From: Paenibacillus sp. DMB5
GTDB lineage: Bacteria > Bacillota > Bacilli > Paenibacillales > Paenibacillaceae
Reading direction: 5' to 3'
Assembly (NCBI RefSeq): GCF_001517085.1
Contig: NZ_LRAC01000135.1
Coordinates: 17,808 to 81,807 of the forward strand
Length of the DNA: 64,000 bases
Position numbers and translations under genes: made by a program. Position 1 is the first letter of the stretch, and the number at the start of each line of letters is the position of its first letter. Under the pieces are notes generated by a model. That model was not told the DNA's origin. It did not search any database and saw nothing but the letters and a program-made list of their open reading frames with translations. Shown piece after piece: positions 53,990 through 61,774 of this stretch.

Positions 53990-55918
53990 ATGTATGACCG
54001 GTTTCCCAGGATCGGCCTGAGGGAACGGACCGGGCAGCAGGATATGTCGCTGGATATCGCGGAGGCGTATATTAACGGGCATAACGCGATGATCGAGGCC
54101 GGGGTCGGCATCGGCAAATCTTTTGCCTACCTTATACCCGGCCTGCTGATTAACCATATCTCGCAGCAGCCGGTCATTATCGCCACCTCCTCCATCCAGC
54201 TCTCCGAACAGATTCATAAGGATCTGCGGGTGATCGGGAGCCGGCTCGGATTTACCACGGTACGTTCCGTTGTCGGCAAAGGGATGGGGCAATATGCCTG
54301 CCGCTACAGGGCCGGGGGACTGTCCAAACCTGACGATGCGGATTCCCCTTTGCCTAAACTGGTAGAGCAGATTTTGAATTATGAAATAGATGAGCGGGCA
54401 GATATTCAGGGCGGCATCAGCGATGCTGTATGGTCAGAAGTATGCGTGAACGACTGCAAATTTGAACAATGCCGCTACAAAAGCACATGCACCTTCTATG
54501 AGATGAGAGCCAAAATTAACGCCAGAGTGGGCGATATGGACTTCATCATCGTTAACCAGGACCTGCTGATCCGCGATCTGATCAAGAAAAAGGAAGGCAC
54601 CAAAGGCTTAATCACCGAACGGCCGGCCCTGATCATCATCGATGAGGCGCATAACCTGGAGGCCAAGGTCCGGGATGCCATGACGCTTGAATTCACCTTC
54701 CGGGTTGCCTGCCGTGTGCTGGATGACGCTCTGCAGATTCTTTTTAAGCAATGCAGGGATAAGAGCCTGATGACGCAGGTCAAATTTATCAAAAGCTGCC
54801 TGACCGGCATTTTCAAGCAGGTTGAAACGGATTTGCTGCATACCGCCAAACAGGATACGGACCGGGTCAAGGTATCACAGATCCAAGGGGTTCCGTTTAG
54901 CCGGGCAGTGCAGGTACTGAAGGAATTCAGTCTGAGCCTTTCGGTGTTAACGTCACGGCATGAGCGGGAGATTGATAATGCTTTTGAAGCGGTGAACGGG
55001 CTCATTGCTCTTCTGGATGTCCTGTCCGGCGCGGAGGATAACTACCTGATCTGGGCCAGCAAAAACAAGCGGGAAGCCACCGTCAGCATCTGCCCCAAAA
55101 ACATCAGCCAATTCCTCAAACATACCTTATTCAACGGAAAAACCTCTGTCGTGCTGACGTCAGCAACGATGTGCCAGGGCGGCGATACGCTGGAGGAGCA
55201 ATACGCTTATCTGACCCAATCCCTCGGCTACCGTGGAGATTATATGGAGCGCCAGCCCTCCCCTTTTGATTACGACAGCCACACGATGATGTACATTTCG
55301 GGCAGTGTTCCCTACTACAACCATGAGAACCGCAAGGATTATCTGGAGGCAGCTTACAAGGAAATGCTCCAGCTATGCAATGTAACGGAAGGTCGGACAC
55401 TGGTGCTGTTTTCGGCCAAAGAGGATATGAAGTACGTGCACGAGAAGCTGCGCTCCGAAAAGTTGGGCTGGGCGCTGCATATGCAGAAGGAAGGCTCGTC
55501 CCAGGACGAGATAATCGCTAGCTTCCGGGCCAGCAAAGGCGTGCTGCTCAGCACCGGCGTCTTCTGGGAAGGGATCAATATCGAGGGCTCCGACCTGTCG
55601 CAGGTGATCGTGTTCCGCCTGCCTTTCCCTGTTCCGGCCGATCCTGTCTATGAATATAAGGCGTCGAAGGCAAATAATCCGTTAAAAGAGGTCTTCGTAC
55701 CGGACATGCTGCTCCGCCTGAGACAAGGTACAGGACGGCTGATCCGCAGTGAAACCGATCTGGGTGTGCTCAGCATCCTTGACTCCCGCCTGTCCGCTGC
55801 CGCACGGAAGGACTACCGTTCCAAAGTACTTGAGGCTTTGCCGTTTAAGCAGGTCACCGAGGATTTCCGGGTACTGGAGCGGTTTGTGAAGGCGAAAGGC
55901 ATAAAGCGCAGTATGTAA
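53990..55918 (+). CDS. DinG/XPD-like iron-sulfur DNA helicase
   Basis: A superfamily 2 helicase of the DinG group. Walker A is EAGVGIGKSFAYLIP (residues 36-50), and DEAH is in IIIDEAHNLEAKV near residue 218. Candidate Fe-S cysteines lie between: YACRYRAG near 103 and the cluster CVNDCKFEQCRYKSTC near 150-166. Motif VI is RLRQGTGRLIRS near 582. The same frame is open 30 codons upstream to 53900 (SWLSDLYKLQKREQKKDIEP...), which looks coding and follows AAGGGG, but has no ATG, GTG or TTG. The real N-terminus therefore probably lies near 53900. No exonuclease domain like that of B. subtilis DinG is present. Confidence 0.87.
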   Translation: MYDRFPRIGLRERTGQQDMSLDIAEAYINGHNAMIEAGVGIGKSFAYLIPGLLINHISQQPVIIATSSIQLSEQIHKDLRVIGSRLGFTTVRSVVGKGMGQYACRYRAGGLSKPDDADSPLPKLVEQILNYEIDERADIQGGISDAVWSEVCVNDCKFEQCRYKSTCTFYEMRAKINARVGDMDFIIVNQDLLIRDLIKKKEGTKGLITERPALIIIDEAHNLEAKVRDAMTLEFTFRVACRVLDDALQILFKQCRDKSLMTQVKFIKSCLTGIFKQVETDLLHTAKQDTDRVKVSQIQGVPFSRAVQVLKEFSLSLSVLTSRHEREIDNAFEAVNGLIALLDVLSGAEDNYLIWASKNKREATVSICPKNISQFLKHTLFNGKTSVVLTSATMCQGGDTLEEQYAYLTQSLGYRGDYMERQPSPFDYDSHTMMYISGSVPYYNHENRKDYLEAAYKEMLQLCNVTEGRTLVLFSAKEDMKYVHEKLRSEKLGWALHMQKEGSSQDEIIASFRASKGVLLSTGVFWEGINIEGSDLSQVIVFRLPFPVPADPVYEYKASKANNPLKEVFVPDMLLRLRQGTGRLIRSETDLGVLSILDSRLSAAARKDYRSKVLEALPFKQVTEDFRVLERFVKAKGIKRSM

Positions 55919-55926
55919 AAAGAGGA

Positions 55927-55954
55927 CAAGCCCGGCGGATTAACGCCGGGCTTG
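55927..55954. terminator. Convergent terminator
   Basis: CAAGCCCGGCG pairs with CGCCGGGCTTG between the helicase and phnE genes. Confidence 0.8.
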
Positions 55955-55959
55955 CTGCA

Positions 55960-56766
55960 TTATCCCTTAACCAGCTTCGCACGGACCCGGTTAGAGAAAT
56001 ATTCAATGATAAGGATAAATATGACCAGTCCGATCAGGATCGAGCCGACCTGATCCCACTTATAGCTGCGCATGGCGAAGATGAGCGGTGCCCCGATGCC
56101 TCCCGCGCTGACCATCCCCAGAATCGAAGCCTCGCGCATATTCATGTCAAAGCGGTAGATCATCACCGACATGAATACGGACAGGAGCTGCGGCACGATG
56201 CCAAAGCGGATTTTTTCAAAGGTGGTACAGCCGACGGAGGTCATCGACTCCAGCACCCGCGTATCAAGCTCCTCAATCGCATCGACATAGAGCTTGGCCA
56301 GCATCCCGATCGAGGTTAAGCCGACAGTCAGTACCCCGGCAAACGCCCCCGGCCCGGTAACCCGGATGAACATCAGTCCGTACACAAGCGCCGGCACGGT
56401 GCGGATAACAATCAGCACCAGCCGGGTAACCCAGGATACAGGCTTTGGTACAATGTTGGAGGCTGCGAGAAAGGCAAGCGGTACTGCCAGTACTGCGCCT
56501 ACAATTGTCCCGAGAAAGGCAATGGCCACCGTCTGAAGCAGCAGATACAGTACACTTTGCTTTGATACGTTAAATAACAGCTCTGTATCCGGATGAGTAA
56601 GTCCGTAAACGATATTTTTGGCAATCTTCAGACCGCTTTGTTCGATTTGATTAAAGTTAACCGCCGTCAGGGACCACACGAACAGTACAGCGACGATGGC
56701 TGCGATTGTCCACAGATACCGCTGGTTGCGGGGAGCAGCTGCCAGCTGCTTCTCTATAATATTCAT
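55960..56766 (-). CDS. phnE: PhnE-type ABC permease (second)
   Basis: A 268-residue permease with six helices. The family motif RVTGPGAFAGVLTVGLTSIGMLAKLYVDAIEELDTRVLESMTSVG includes the ATPase-docking loop. Ends YFSNRVRAKLVKG. AAGGAGAC precedes the ATG. It is last of the phnD-phnC-phnE-phnE operon. Confidence 0.9.
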   Translation of the reverse strand: MNIIEKQLAAAPRNQRYLWTIAAIVAVLFVWSLTAVNFNQIEQSGLKIAKNIVYGLTHPDTELLFNVSKQSVLYLLLQTVAIAFLGTIVGAVLAVPLAFLAASNIVPKPVSWVTRLVLIVIRTVPALVYGLMFIRVTGPGAFAGVLTVGLTSIGMLAKLYVDAIEELDTRVLESMTSVGCTTFEKIRFGIVPQLLSVFMSVMIYRFDMNMREASILGMVSAGGIGAPLIFAMRSYKWDQVGSILIGLVIFILIIEYFSNRVRAKLVKG

Positions 56767-56781
56767 TGCTGCAACGTCTCC

Positions 56782-57597
56782 TTAAATAAGCTTCTTACGG
56801 AAATGCTCACTGATGCTCTCGATCAGGGTTACCGTTACAATCAGCACCAGAATGATCATTCCGACTGCGGGATAATCACGCCAGCCGATGCCTTCATTCA
56901 GAATCAGCCCGATGCCGCCGGCCCCGACAAACCCCAGAATGGCCGCATACCGCACATTTCCTTCAAAGCAATACAGGGAGGTGGAGATGTAACCGGGGAG
57001 CACCTGCGGCATTACGGCAAACCGGAAGGCCTGCAGCCGGGTCATCCCGAGCGACTCCATCGCCTCAAAGGGTCCCATGTCCACATTCTCAATCTGCTCG
57101 TACAGCAGCTTGCCTACATAAGAAATGGTAAACAGCATGATCGCAACCGTCCCCGCCATTGTCCCCAGGCCGAACACAAAGGTAGCGATTAACGCGGATA
57201 CCAGAGTCGGCAGCGTGCGGAGCAGGCTGAGCACCACTTTGCTGATGAAGATAATTACCTTCGACTGGATGATATTGGAGGAGGCAGCCACCGCAACGGG
57301 CAGCGCAATTACTGCGCCGATGATGGAGCCGAGGAGCGACATCTTGATCGTGTCCAGCAGCGGAGTCCAGATATCAGACAGGCTGCTCCAGTCCGGCGGA
57401 ATCATCGCCAGTACGATCGTAAAAAACTGATGAATCCGCGTAAACAGCACTTTGAAGCTGAAGCCTGTAAAATCTGCAGACAACACCATACACACAGCCA
57501 GAATGAGGAATACCAGCGGTGTACGCGACCGTTTCTGCAATACGATTTTCCCGGAGGGGAGCACGATTTTCTTCGGGGGAAAAAGTTTATCGTACAT
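56782..57597 (-). CDS. phnE: PhnE-type ABC permease (first)
   Basis: A 271-residue permease paralogous to the next gene, with GTMAGTVAIMLFTISYVGKLLYEQIENVDMGPFEAMESLGMTRLQAFRFAVMPQ as the docking region. Its ATG overlaps the last 11 bases of phnC (coupled translation), with GAGGAG inside phnC. Two different PhnE subunits imply a heterodimeric channel. Confidence 0.9.
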   Translation of the reverse strand: MYDKLFPPKKIVLPSGKIVLQKRSRTPLVFLILAVCMVLSADFTGFSFKVLFTRIHQFFTIVLAMIPPDWSSLSDIWTPLLDTIKMSLLGSIIGAVIALPVAVAASSNIIQSKVIIFISKVVLSLLRTLPTLVSALIATFVFGLGTMAGTVAIMLFTISYVGKLLYEQIENVDMGPFEAMESLGMTRLQAFRFAVMPQVLPGYISTSLYCFEGNVRYAAILGFVGAGGIGLILNEGIGWRDYPAVGMIILVLIVTVTLIESISEHFRKKLI

Positions 57598-58372
57598 AGG
57601 CCGACTGCTCCTCTATCGCTGCTTTCTCCGCTTCCCATTTTCCTCCGTAAATATCCTGCAGAATCTCCTGGGTCACCTGTGAGGTCACGCCGTCAAAAAC
57701 AACCTCACCCTTGCGGATGCCGATGATCCGGTCTGCGTATTCAAGAGCAATCTCCACATGGTGTATATTCATGATCACGGAGATGTTCATCTCCTTATTG
57801 ATCCTTTTGAAATCATCCATCACAACACGCGCCGTAACCGGATCAAGCGAGGCAATCGGCTCATCCGCGAGAATAATGTCCGGATTCTGGGCGAGGGTAC
57901 GCGCCAGGGCAACACGCTGCTGCTGACCGCCGGACAGCTGATCCACCCGGACGAAGGCTTTGTCCAGAATACCGACCTTGTCCAGCGCCTCCAGTGCTTT
58001 GATCTTGTGCTCCTTCCGGAAAATTCCCGTCACCTTCCGCCACATTGGAAGCCCGGGAACGAAGGATACCAGAACATTGTTAATTACTGTTGTGCGGGTT
58101 ACGAGATTAAACGACTGAAAAATCATCCCGATCCGGCGGCGGAATTTACGGATATGCTGTCCTCTGAGACCCGCTACATCCACCTTATCAACGATGATTT
58201 TGCCGCTTGTAATGTCATGTATACGATTAATGCAGCGGATTAAAGTCGATTTGCCGGCACCGGACAGGCCGATAACCGCTACAAATTCTCCCTGCTCGAT
58301 TGTCAGATTAACATGATTAAGGGCTGTAGTGCCGTTCGTATAGGTTTTGGTTACATCGACAAATTGAATCAT
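57587..58372 (-). CDS. phnC: PhnC-type ABC ATPase
   Basis: A 261-residue ATPase: Walker A GLSGAGKST (residues 36-44), Q-loop FQSFNLV, signature LSGGQQQRVALARTLAQNP, Walker B ILADEP and the switch histidine in MNIHHVEIALEYADRIIG. The insertion ITSGKIIVDKVDVAGL is typical of PhnC. The first gene after the binding protein, beyond a hairpin. Confidence 0.92.
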   Translation of the reverse strand: MIQFVDVTKTYTNGTTALNHVNLTIEQGEFVAVIGLSGAGKSTLIRCINRIHDITSGKIIVDKVDVAGLRGQHIRKFRRRIGMIFQSFNLVTRTTVINNVLVSFVPGLPMWRKVTGIFRKEHKIKALEALDKVGILDKAFVRVDQLSGGQQQRVALARTLAQNPDIILADEPIASLDPVTARVVMDDFKRINKEMNISVIMNIHHVEIALEYADRIIGIRKGEVVFDGVTSQVTQEILQDIYGGKWEAEKAAIEEQSAYVR

Positions 58373-58413
58373 GGGGCACTCAATCCTTTAGTGAATTTTT
58401 GGAAAGCAACAAA

Positions 58414-58447
58414 AATGAGAGCATCATGAAATCATGATGTTCTCATT
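58414..58447 (-). terminator. Intercistronic hairpin after phnD
   Basis: AATGAGA-g-CATCATGA pairs with TCATGATG-t-TCTCATT, followed on the minus strand by TTTTTG. Terminator-like and placed between binding-protein and ATPase genes. Confidence 0.75.
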
Positions 58448-58474
58448 CAGGTGTTCACGCCTATGGTGAAGCTG

Positions 58475-59569
58475 TTATTTCATGCTCCGGATCAGTTCCT
58501 GCGCCTGACGTTCACCGTCGTAATCAGAAGACTGGGCAACCTTGTAACCTTCATGAGAGTAGATCGCGATAACTTCCTTGCCTTCAGGTGTTTCAGCAAT
58601 TTCCATGAACGATTCCTGCAGCGCTTTTTTCAGCTCATCGTTCATGATCGGCGAGTTCTTGCTTACGCTGACGGTGTCATTGTAAATCGGCTGCGTTACA
58701 CCGATTACGTTCGTCTGATCCCAGATCGGGCCAGTACCGCCGTACTCGGTTGTCCACTTCTCTTCATTGTCACGGCGGGCATCTGCAAATGCGACAACAA
58801 TATCAGCCTGTCCGGCAGCAAGGCGGGCAAAGGAGCTTCCGTAAGAATCGGACTGTGTCACCTTAGCCAGGTCAGTCAGGCTCTTGCCGTATTTCTCCTG
58901 CAGCCACAGTGTCGGGTAGATGTAGCCTGCGGACGATGAAGTAGACATTACAGCCCAGGTAGCACTGTTCAGGTCTTCCCAGGTCAGCTCTTCACCTTTG
59001 TTCACTTTTGCAGCCAGCTCTTGTCCCTTTGCGGAAGGACCTGCAATGAGCAGTGAGCGGTAATAGGATGCCTGCTCCGTATCCAGACCGGTAGTCGGCT
59101 TGTTATCATTCCAGTCCTTCGGATTGTCGGAATCGTTGGACAGCGCTTTGCGTGTTGCCGTCAGAATCACTTCTGCACCGTCATCATACAGCGTATATGT
59201 ACCGCCCGGAATCAATCCGACATCTGTTGTTCCTGCGCTGAGCGCCTCGCCTACTGCTTCGTAAGTAGTGCCTACATCAATCTGCACATCGCCCACTGTA
59301 AAGCCTTTTGTATCCAGCTGCTTCTTCAGCAGCTCTTTTAACGGCTCGGTAGCTGTTATAATCTGATCCGGATCTTTGGAAGGGACAAAGCTTACTTTCA
59401 AAACATCAATGGCTGTGCTCGAAGCAGGCTGCTCTGTTGCCGCCGCACTATTGGCTGCTGCCGAGTTGTTAACATTTCCGTTATTAGCCGCATTGTTATT
59501 TGCGCTGCATCCTGCCAGCAGTCCGATTGCCAGTACCCCTGCAAACAAGTGCTTCATTCTTTTCTTCAC
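58475..59569 (-). CDS. phnD: PhnD-type substrate-binding lipoprotein
   Basis: A 364-residue lipoprotein: lipobox LLAGC (C21), Asn/Ala-rich linker to about residue 52, then a PhnD fold (LKVSFVPSKDPDQIITATEPLKELLKKQL; TTYEAVGEALSAGTTDVGLIPGGTY; STSSSAGYIYPTLWLQ). The start is GTG 59569, eight bases after GGAGG. PhnD proteins bind phosphonates, phosphite or related phosphorus compounds. The full C-P lyase pathway is not encoded here. Confidence 0.9.
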   Translation of the reverse strand: MKKRMKHLFAGVLAIGLLAGCSANNNAANNGNVNNSAAANSAAATEQPASSTAIDVLKVSFVPSKDPDQIITATEPLKELLKKQLDTKGFTVGDVQIDVGTTYEAVGEALSAGTTDVGLIPGGTYTLYDDGAEVILTATRKALSNDSDNPKDWNDNKPTTGLDTEQASYYRSLLIAGPSAKGQELAAKVNKGEELTWEDLNSATWAVMSTSSSAGYIYPTLWLQEKYGKSLTDLAKVTQSDSYGSSFARLAAGQADIVVAFADARRDNEEKWTTEYGGTGPIWDQTNVIGVTQPIYNDTVSVSKNSPIMNDELKKALQESFMEIAETPEGKEVIAIYSHEGYKVAQSSDYDGERQAQELIRSMK

Positions 59570-59762
59570 TTAGAGAACCTCCGCTTTTTCTCGTCTTGGA
59601 ATAAGACTGTATTTTTTGAATGCTTAACCACTATATAATTCAATTGTTAAATAGCTGACATAGAAATGTAATCGCCAGGATAAAACTCACAGGGACTAGT
59701 AAATCCGTAAAATCGTGTGATAGAATAGTCCAATCTTTTGAGAAAAGCGGTAAAGGAGCGTA

Positions 59763-61358
59763 ATGATGTCTTCTGAGCAATGTGAAGTGGTGCTTATGGA
59801 AACCAGTGACCTGCACGGATTTATACTTCCAAGCAGCTATGCCTCCCGCAGCGGGGTCCCCTACGGCCTGGCACGTACAGCAAATATCATCCGGGAGATT
59901 CGCCGTACATATCCGCATACTCTGCTGTTCGATAACGGGGATTGTCTGCAGGGTACTCCTCTAACGTACTACCATGCCAAGGTGAACAGCCTGCTGCCGA
60001 ATCCGGTAATCGCCTGCTTGAATGAGCTGCGTTATGACGCTGCCGTTCCGGGCAATCACGAGTTTAATTACGGTCTGCCTTATCTGCGGAATGCCGTGGA
60101 AGCTTCAGACTTTCCGTGGTTATCCGCCAATATCGTGGACGCAGCCACCGGACAGCCCGCGTTCGGTAAGCCCTATCGTATATATGAAATGGATAATGGT
60201 GTACGGGTCGGTGTTCTGGGACTGACCACCTCCTATATCCCGGCCTGGGAACAGCCGCAGCATATTACAGGTCTGCTGTTCGAAGATCCGGTGAGCACTG
60301 CACAGAGTTGGGTATCTGTCATGAAGACTGTGGAAAAAGCAGATGTAATCGTGGTGTCTTACCACGGGGGCTTTGAGCGTGATCCCGAAACCGGACTGCC
60401 GACAGAGCCGTTAACGGGCGAGAACGTTGGCTATGCTCTCTGCGAGCAGGTGGGGGGCATTGACGTATTGCTTACAGGCCATCAGCACCGTGCCATAGAG
60501 AACTGCAGCATCCACGGTGTGTGTGTGGTTCAGCCCGGAAATGAGGGCAGATATTTAGGCAAAATCACGCTGCAGCTGGAGCGGCAGCCGGAGGGCTGGA
60601 GTGTGGCCGGCAAAAAGTCGGAGTTAATCTCCACTGCGGAGTATGAGCCGGATCAGACTATACAGGAGCTTGTGAAGGAAATCGAGGAGTTGACGCAAGT
60701 CTGGCTTGACCAGCCGTTCGGCTTTGTGGACGGGGATATGACCGTTCGCTCCCACGCCGCTGCCCGGCTGCAGGAGCATCCGCTGATTGAATTTATTCAC
60801 CGTGTACAGCTGGACAGCTCTGGCGCAGAGATATCTGCGGCAGCATTGTTCGACAATATAGCGCCCGGCTTCGGGGAAATCATCACGATGCGTGAAATCG
60901 TGTCCAATTACATCTATCCCAACACGCTGAAGGTGCTGCGGGTCTCTGGAAGTGACATTAGAGCAGCACTGGAGAAATCTGCAGAATATTTTGAGTTAAG
61001 CGCGGAAGGCCAAATTATCGTAAGTCCGGCTTACCTGTCGCCCAAGCCACAGCATTTCAACTATGACATGTGGGAAGGGATAGAATATGAGCTCGACATC
61101 TCTAAACCGGCCGGCCAGCGGGTGACGATGCTGCAGCGGAACGGCCAGCCGCTCGGTGCAGACACGGAATATGACGTCGTCATGAACAACTACCGGGCAT
61201 CCGGGGGCGGTAACTTTACGATGTTCCAGAACAAGCCCGTCGTTAAGGATATTCCGACTGACATGGTTGAGCTGATTGCCGATTATATCCGCAGCCGGGG
61301 CCGGATCACAGCCGGGGTTAATTCTAACTGGCAAGTTGTGGGCGGATTAACGGAGTAA
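59763..61358 (+). CDS. Cytoplasmic 5'-nucleotidase/cyclic phosphodiesterase-like protein
   Basis: A 531-residue protein of the UshA/CpdB family: metallophosphoesterase domain (ETSDLHGFILP, DNGDCLQGTPL, GNHEFNYG, HGGFER, GHQHR) and C-terminal nucleotidase domain (about 340-525; FDNIAPGFGEIITMREIVSNYIYPNTL, NNYRASGGGNFTMF). Most relatives are exported, but no signal peptide is seen here, so it should act in the cytoplasm. It is divergent from phnDCEE, 193 bases away, which suggests it releases phosphate from a compound imported by that transporter. Confidence 0.85.
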   Translation: MMSSEQCEVVLMETSDLHGFILPSSYASRSGVPYGLARTANIIREIRRTYPHTLLFDNGDCLQGTPLTYYHAKVNSLLPNPVIACLNELRYDAAVPGNHEFNYGLPYLRNAVEASDFPWLSANIVDAATGQPAFGKPYRIYEMDNGVRVGVLGLTTSYIPAWEQPQHITGLLFEDPVSTAQSWVSVMKTVEKADVIVVSYHGGFERDPETGLPTEPLTGENVGYALCEQVGGIDVLLTGHQHRAIENCSIHGVCVVQPGNEGRYLGKITLQLERQPEGWSVAGKKSELISTAEYEPDQTIQELVKEIEELTQVWLDQPFGFVDGDMTVRSHAAARLQEHPLIEFIHRVQLDSSGAEISAAALFDNIAPGFGEIITMREIVSNYIYPNTLKVLRVSGSDIRAALEKSAEYFELSAEGQIIVSPAYLSPKPQHFNYDMWEGIEYELDISKPAGQRVTMLQRNGQPLGADTEYDVVMNNYRASGGGNFTMFQNKPVVKDIPTDMVELIADYIRSRGRITAGVNSNWQVVGGLTE

Positions 61359-61383
61359 TTGAACAAGGAGACACCCTTACAAT

Positions 61384-61437
61384 TTTAAAGAGCCGTACTT
61401 AACACACATTAAGTGTTTAGAACGGCTCTCTTTTAAA
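61384..61437 (+). terminator. Terminator of the nucleotidase gene
   Basis: TTTAAAGAGCCGT pairs with ACGGCTCTCTTTTAAA, with an inner ACTTAA/TTAAGT stem. Confidence 0.8.
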
Positions 61438-61510
61438 CTACGTTCAGCCATGAATAGATAAAAGAGCTCTGCATTTGTAAAATCGAGCCTATTGTAATGA
61501 AAGAAATACA

Positions 61511-61541
61511 AAAAAGGCAGCCTGTATGAAGCAGACTGCTC
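61511..61541 (-). terminator. Leftward terminator
   Basis: On the minus strand GCAGTCTG pairs with CAGGCTGC (one mismatch), then CTTTTTT. It starts ten bases beyond the small ORF at 61552. Confidence 0.55.
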
Positions 61542-61551
61542 ATTCCCTAAA

Positions 61552-61656
61552 CTACTCCGCTTTTAACGCGGCTTGCTGCCGCACAATCATCTCATACTGG
61601 CTGGCGTCTGATTTCTTCTTTTTTTTCCAATGCCTGATAGCCTGATAGAATGTCAA
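61552..61656 (-). CDS. Possible small basic protein, 34 residues
   Basis: The minus strand from TTG 61656 encodes MTFYQAIRHWKKKKKSDAS to ALKAE and a stop. The frame is open ten codons farther (IYSRQNNL) without a better start. No clear ribosome binding site precedes the TTG. Support comes from the terminator placed directly after the stop and from the charged, amphipathic composition. It may instead be the tail of a lost gene. Family unknown. Confidence 0.3.
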   Translation of the reverse strand: MTFYQAIRHWKKKKKSDASQYEMIVRQQAALKAE

Positions 61657-61774
61657 ATTGTTCTGTCTTGAATAAATTTTAATATATCAAATTTACATAG
61701 CTACAATTCACGGCGAAAGGTGTCGATATACTATACAGACATTTATATTTTGCACAAAGTTGAGGAGTGGGGAA

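Larger units (their letters stand above)
61359..61774. other. Gap with terminator and a small minus-strand ORF
   Basis: Contains the nucleotidase terminator (61384-61437), a terminator facing left (61511-61541), a small minus-strand ORF (61552-61656) and the chemotaxis-receptor promoter region. No other gene is seen. Confidence 0.55.
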
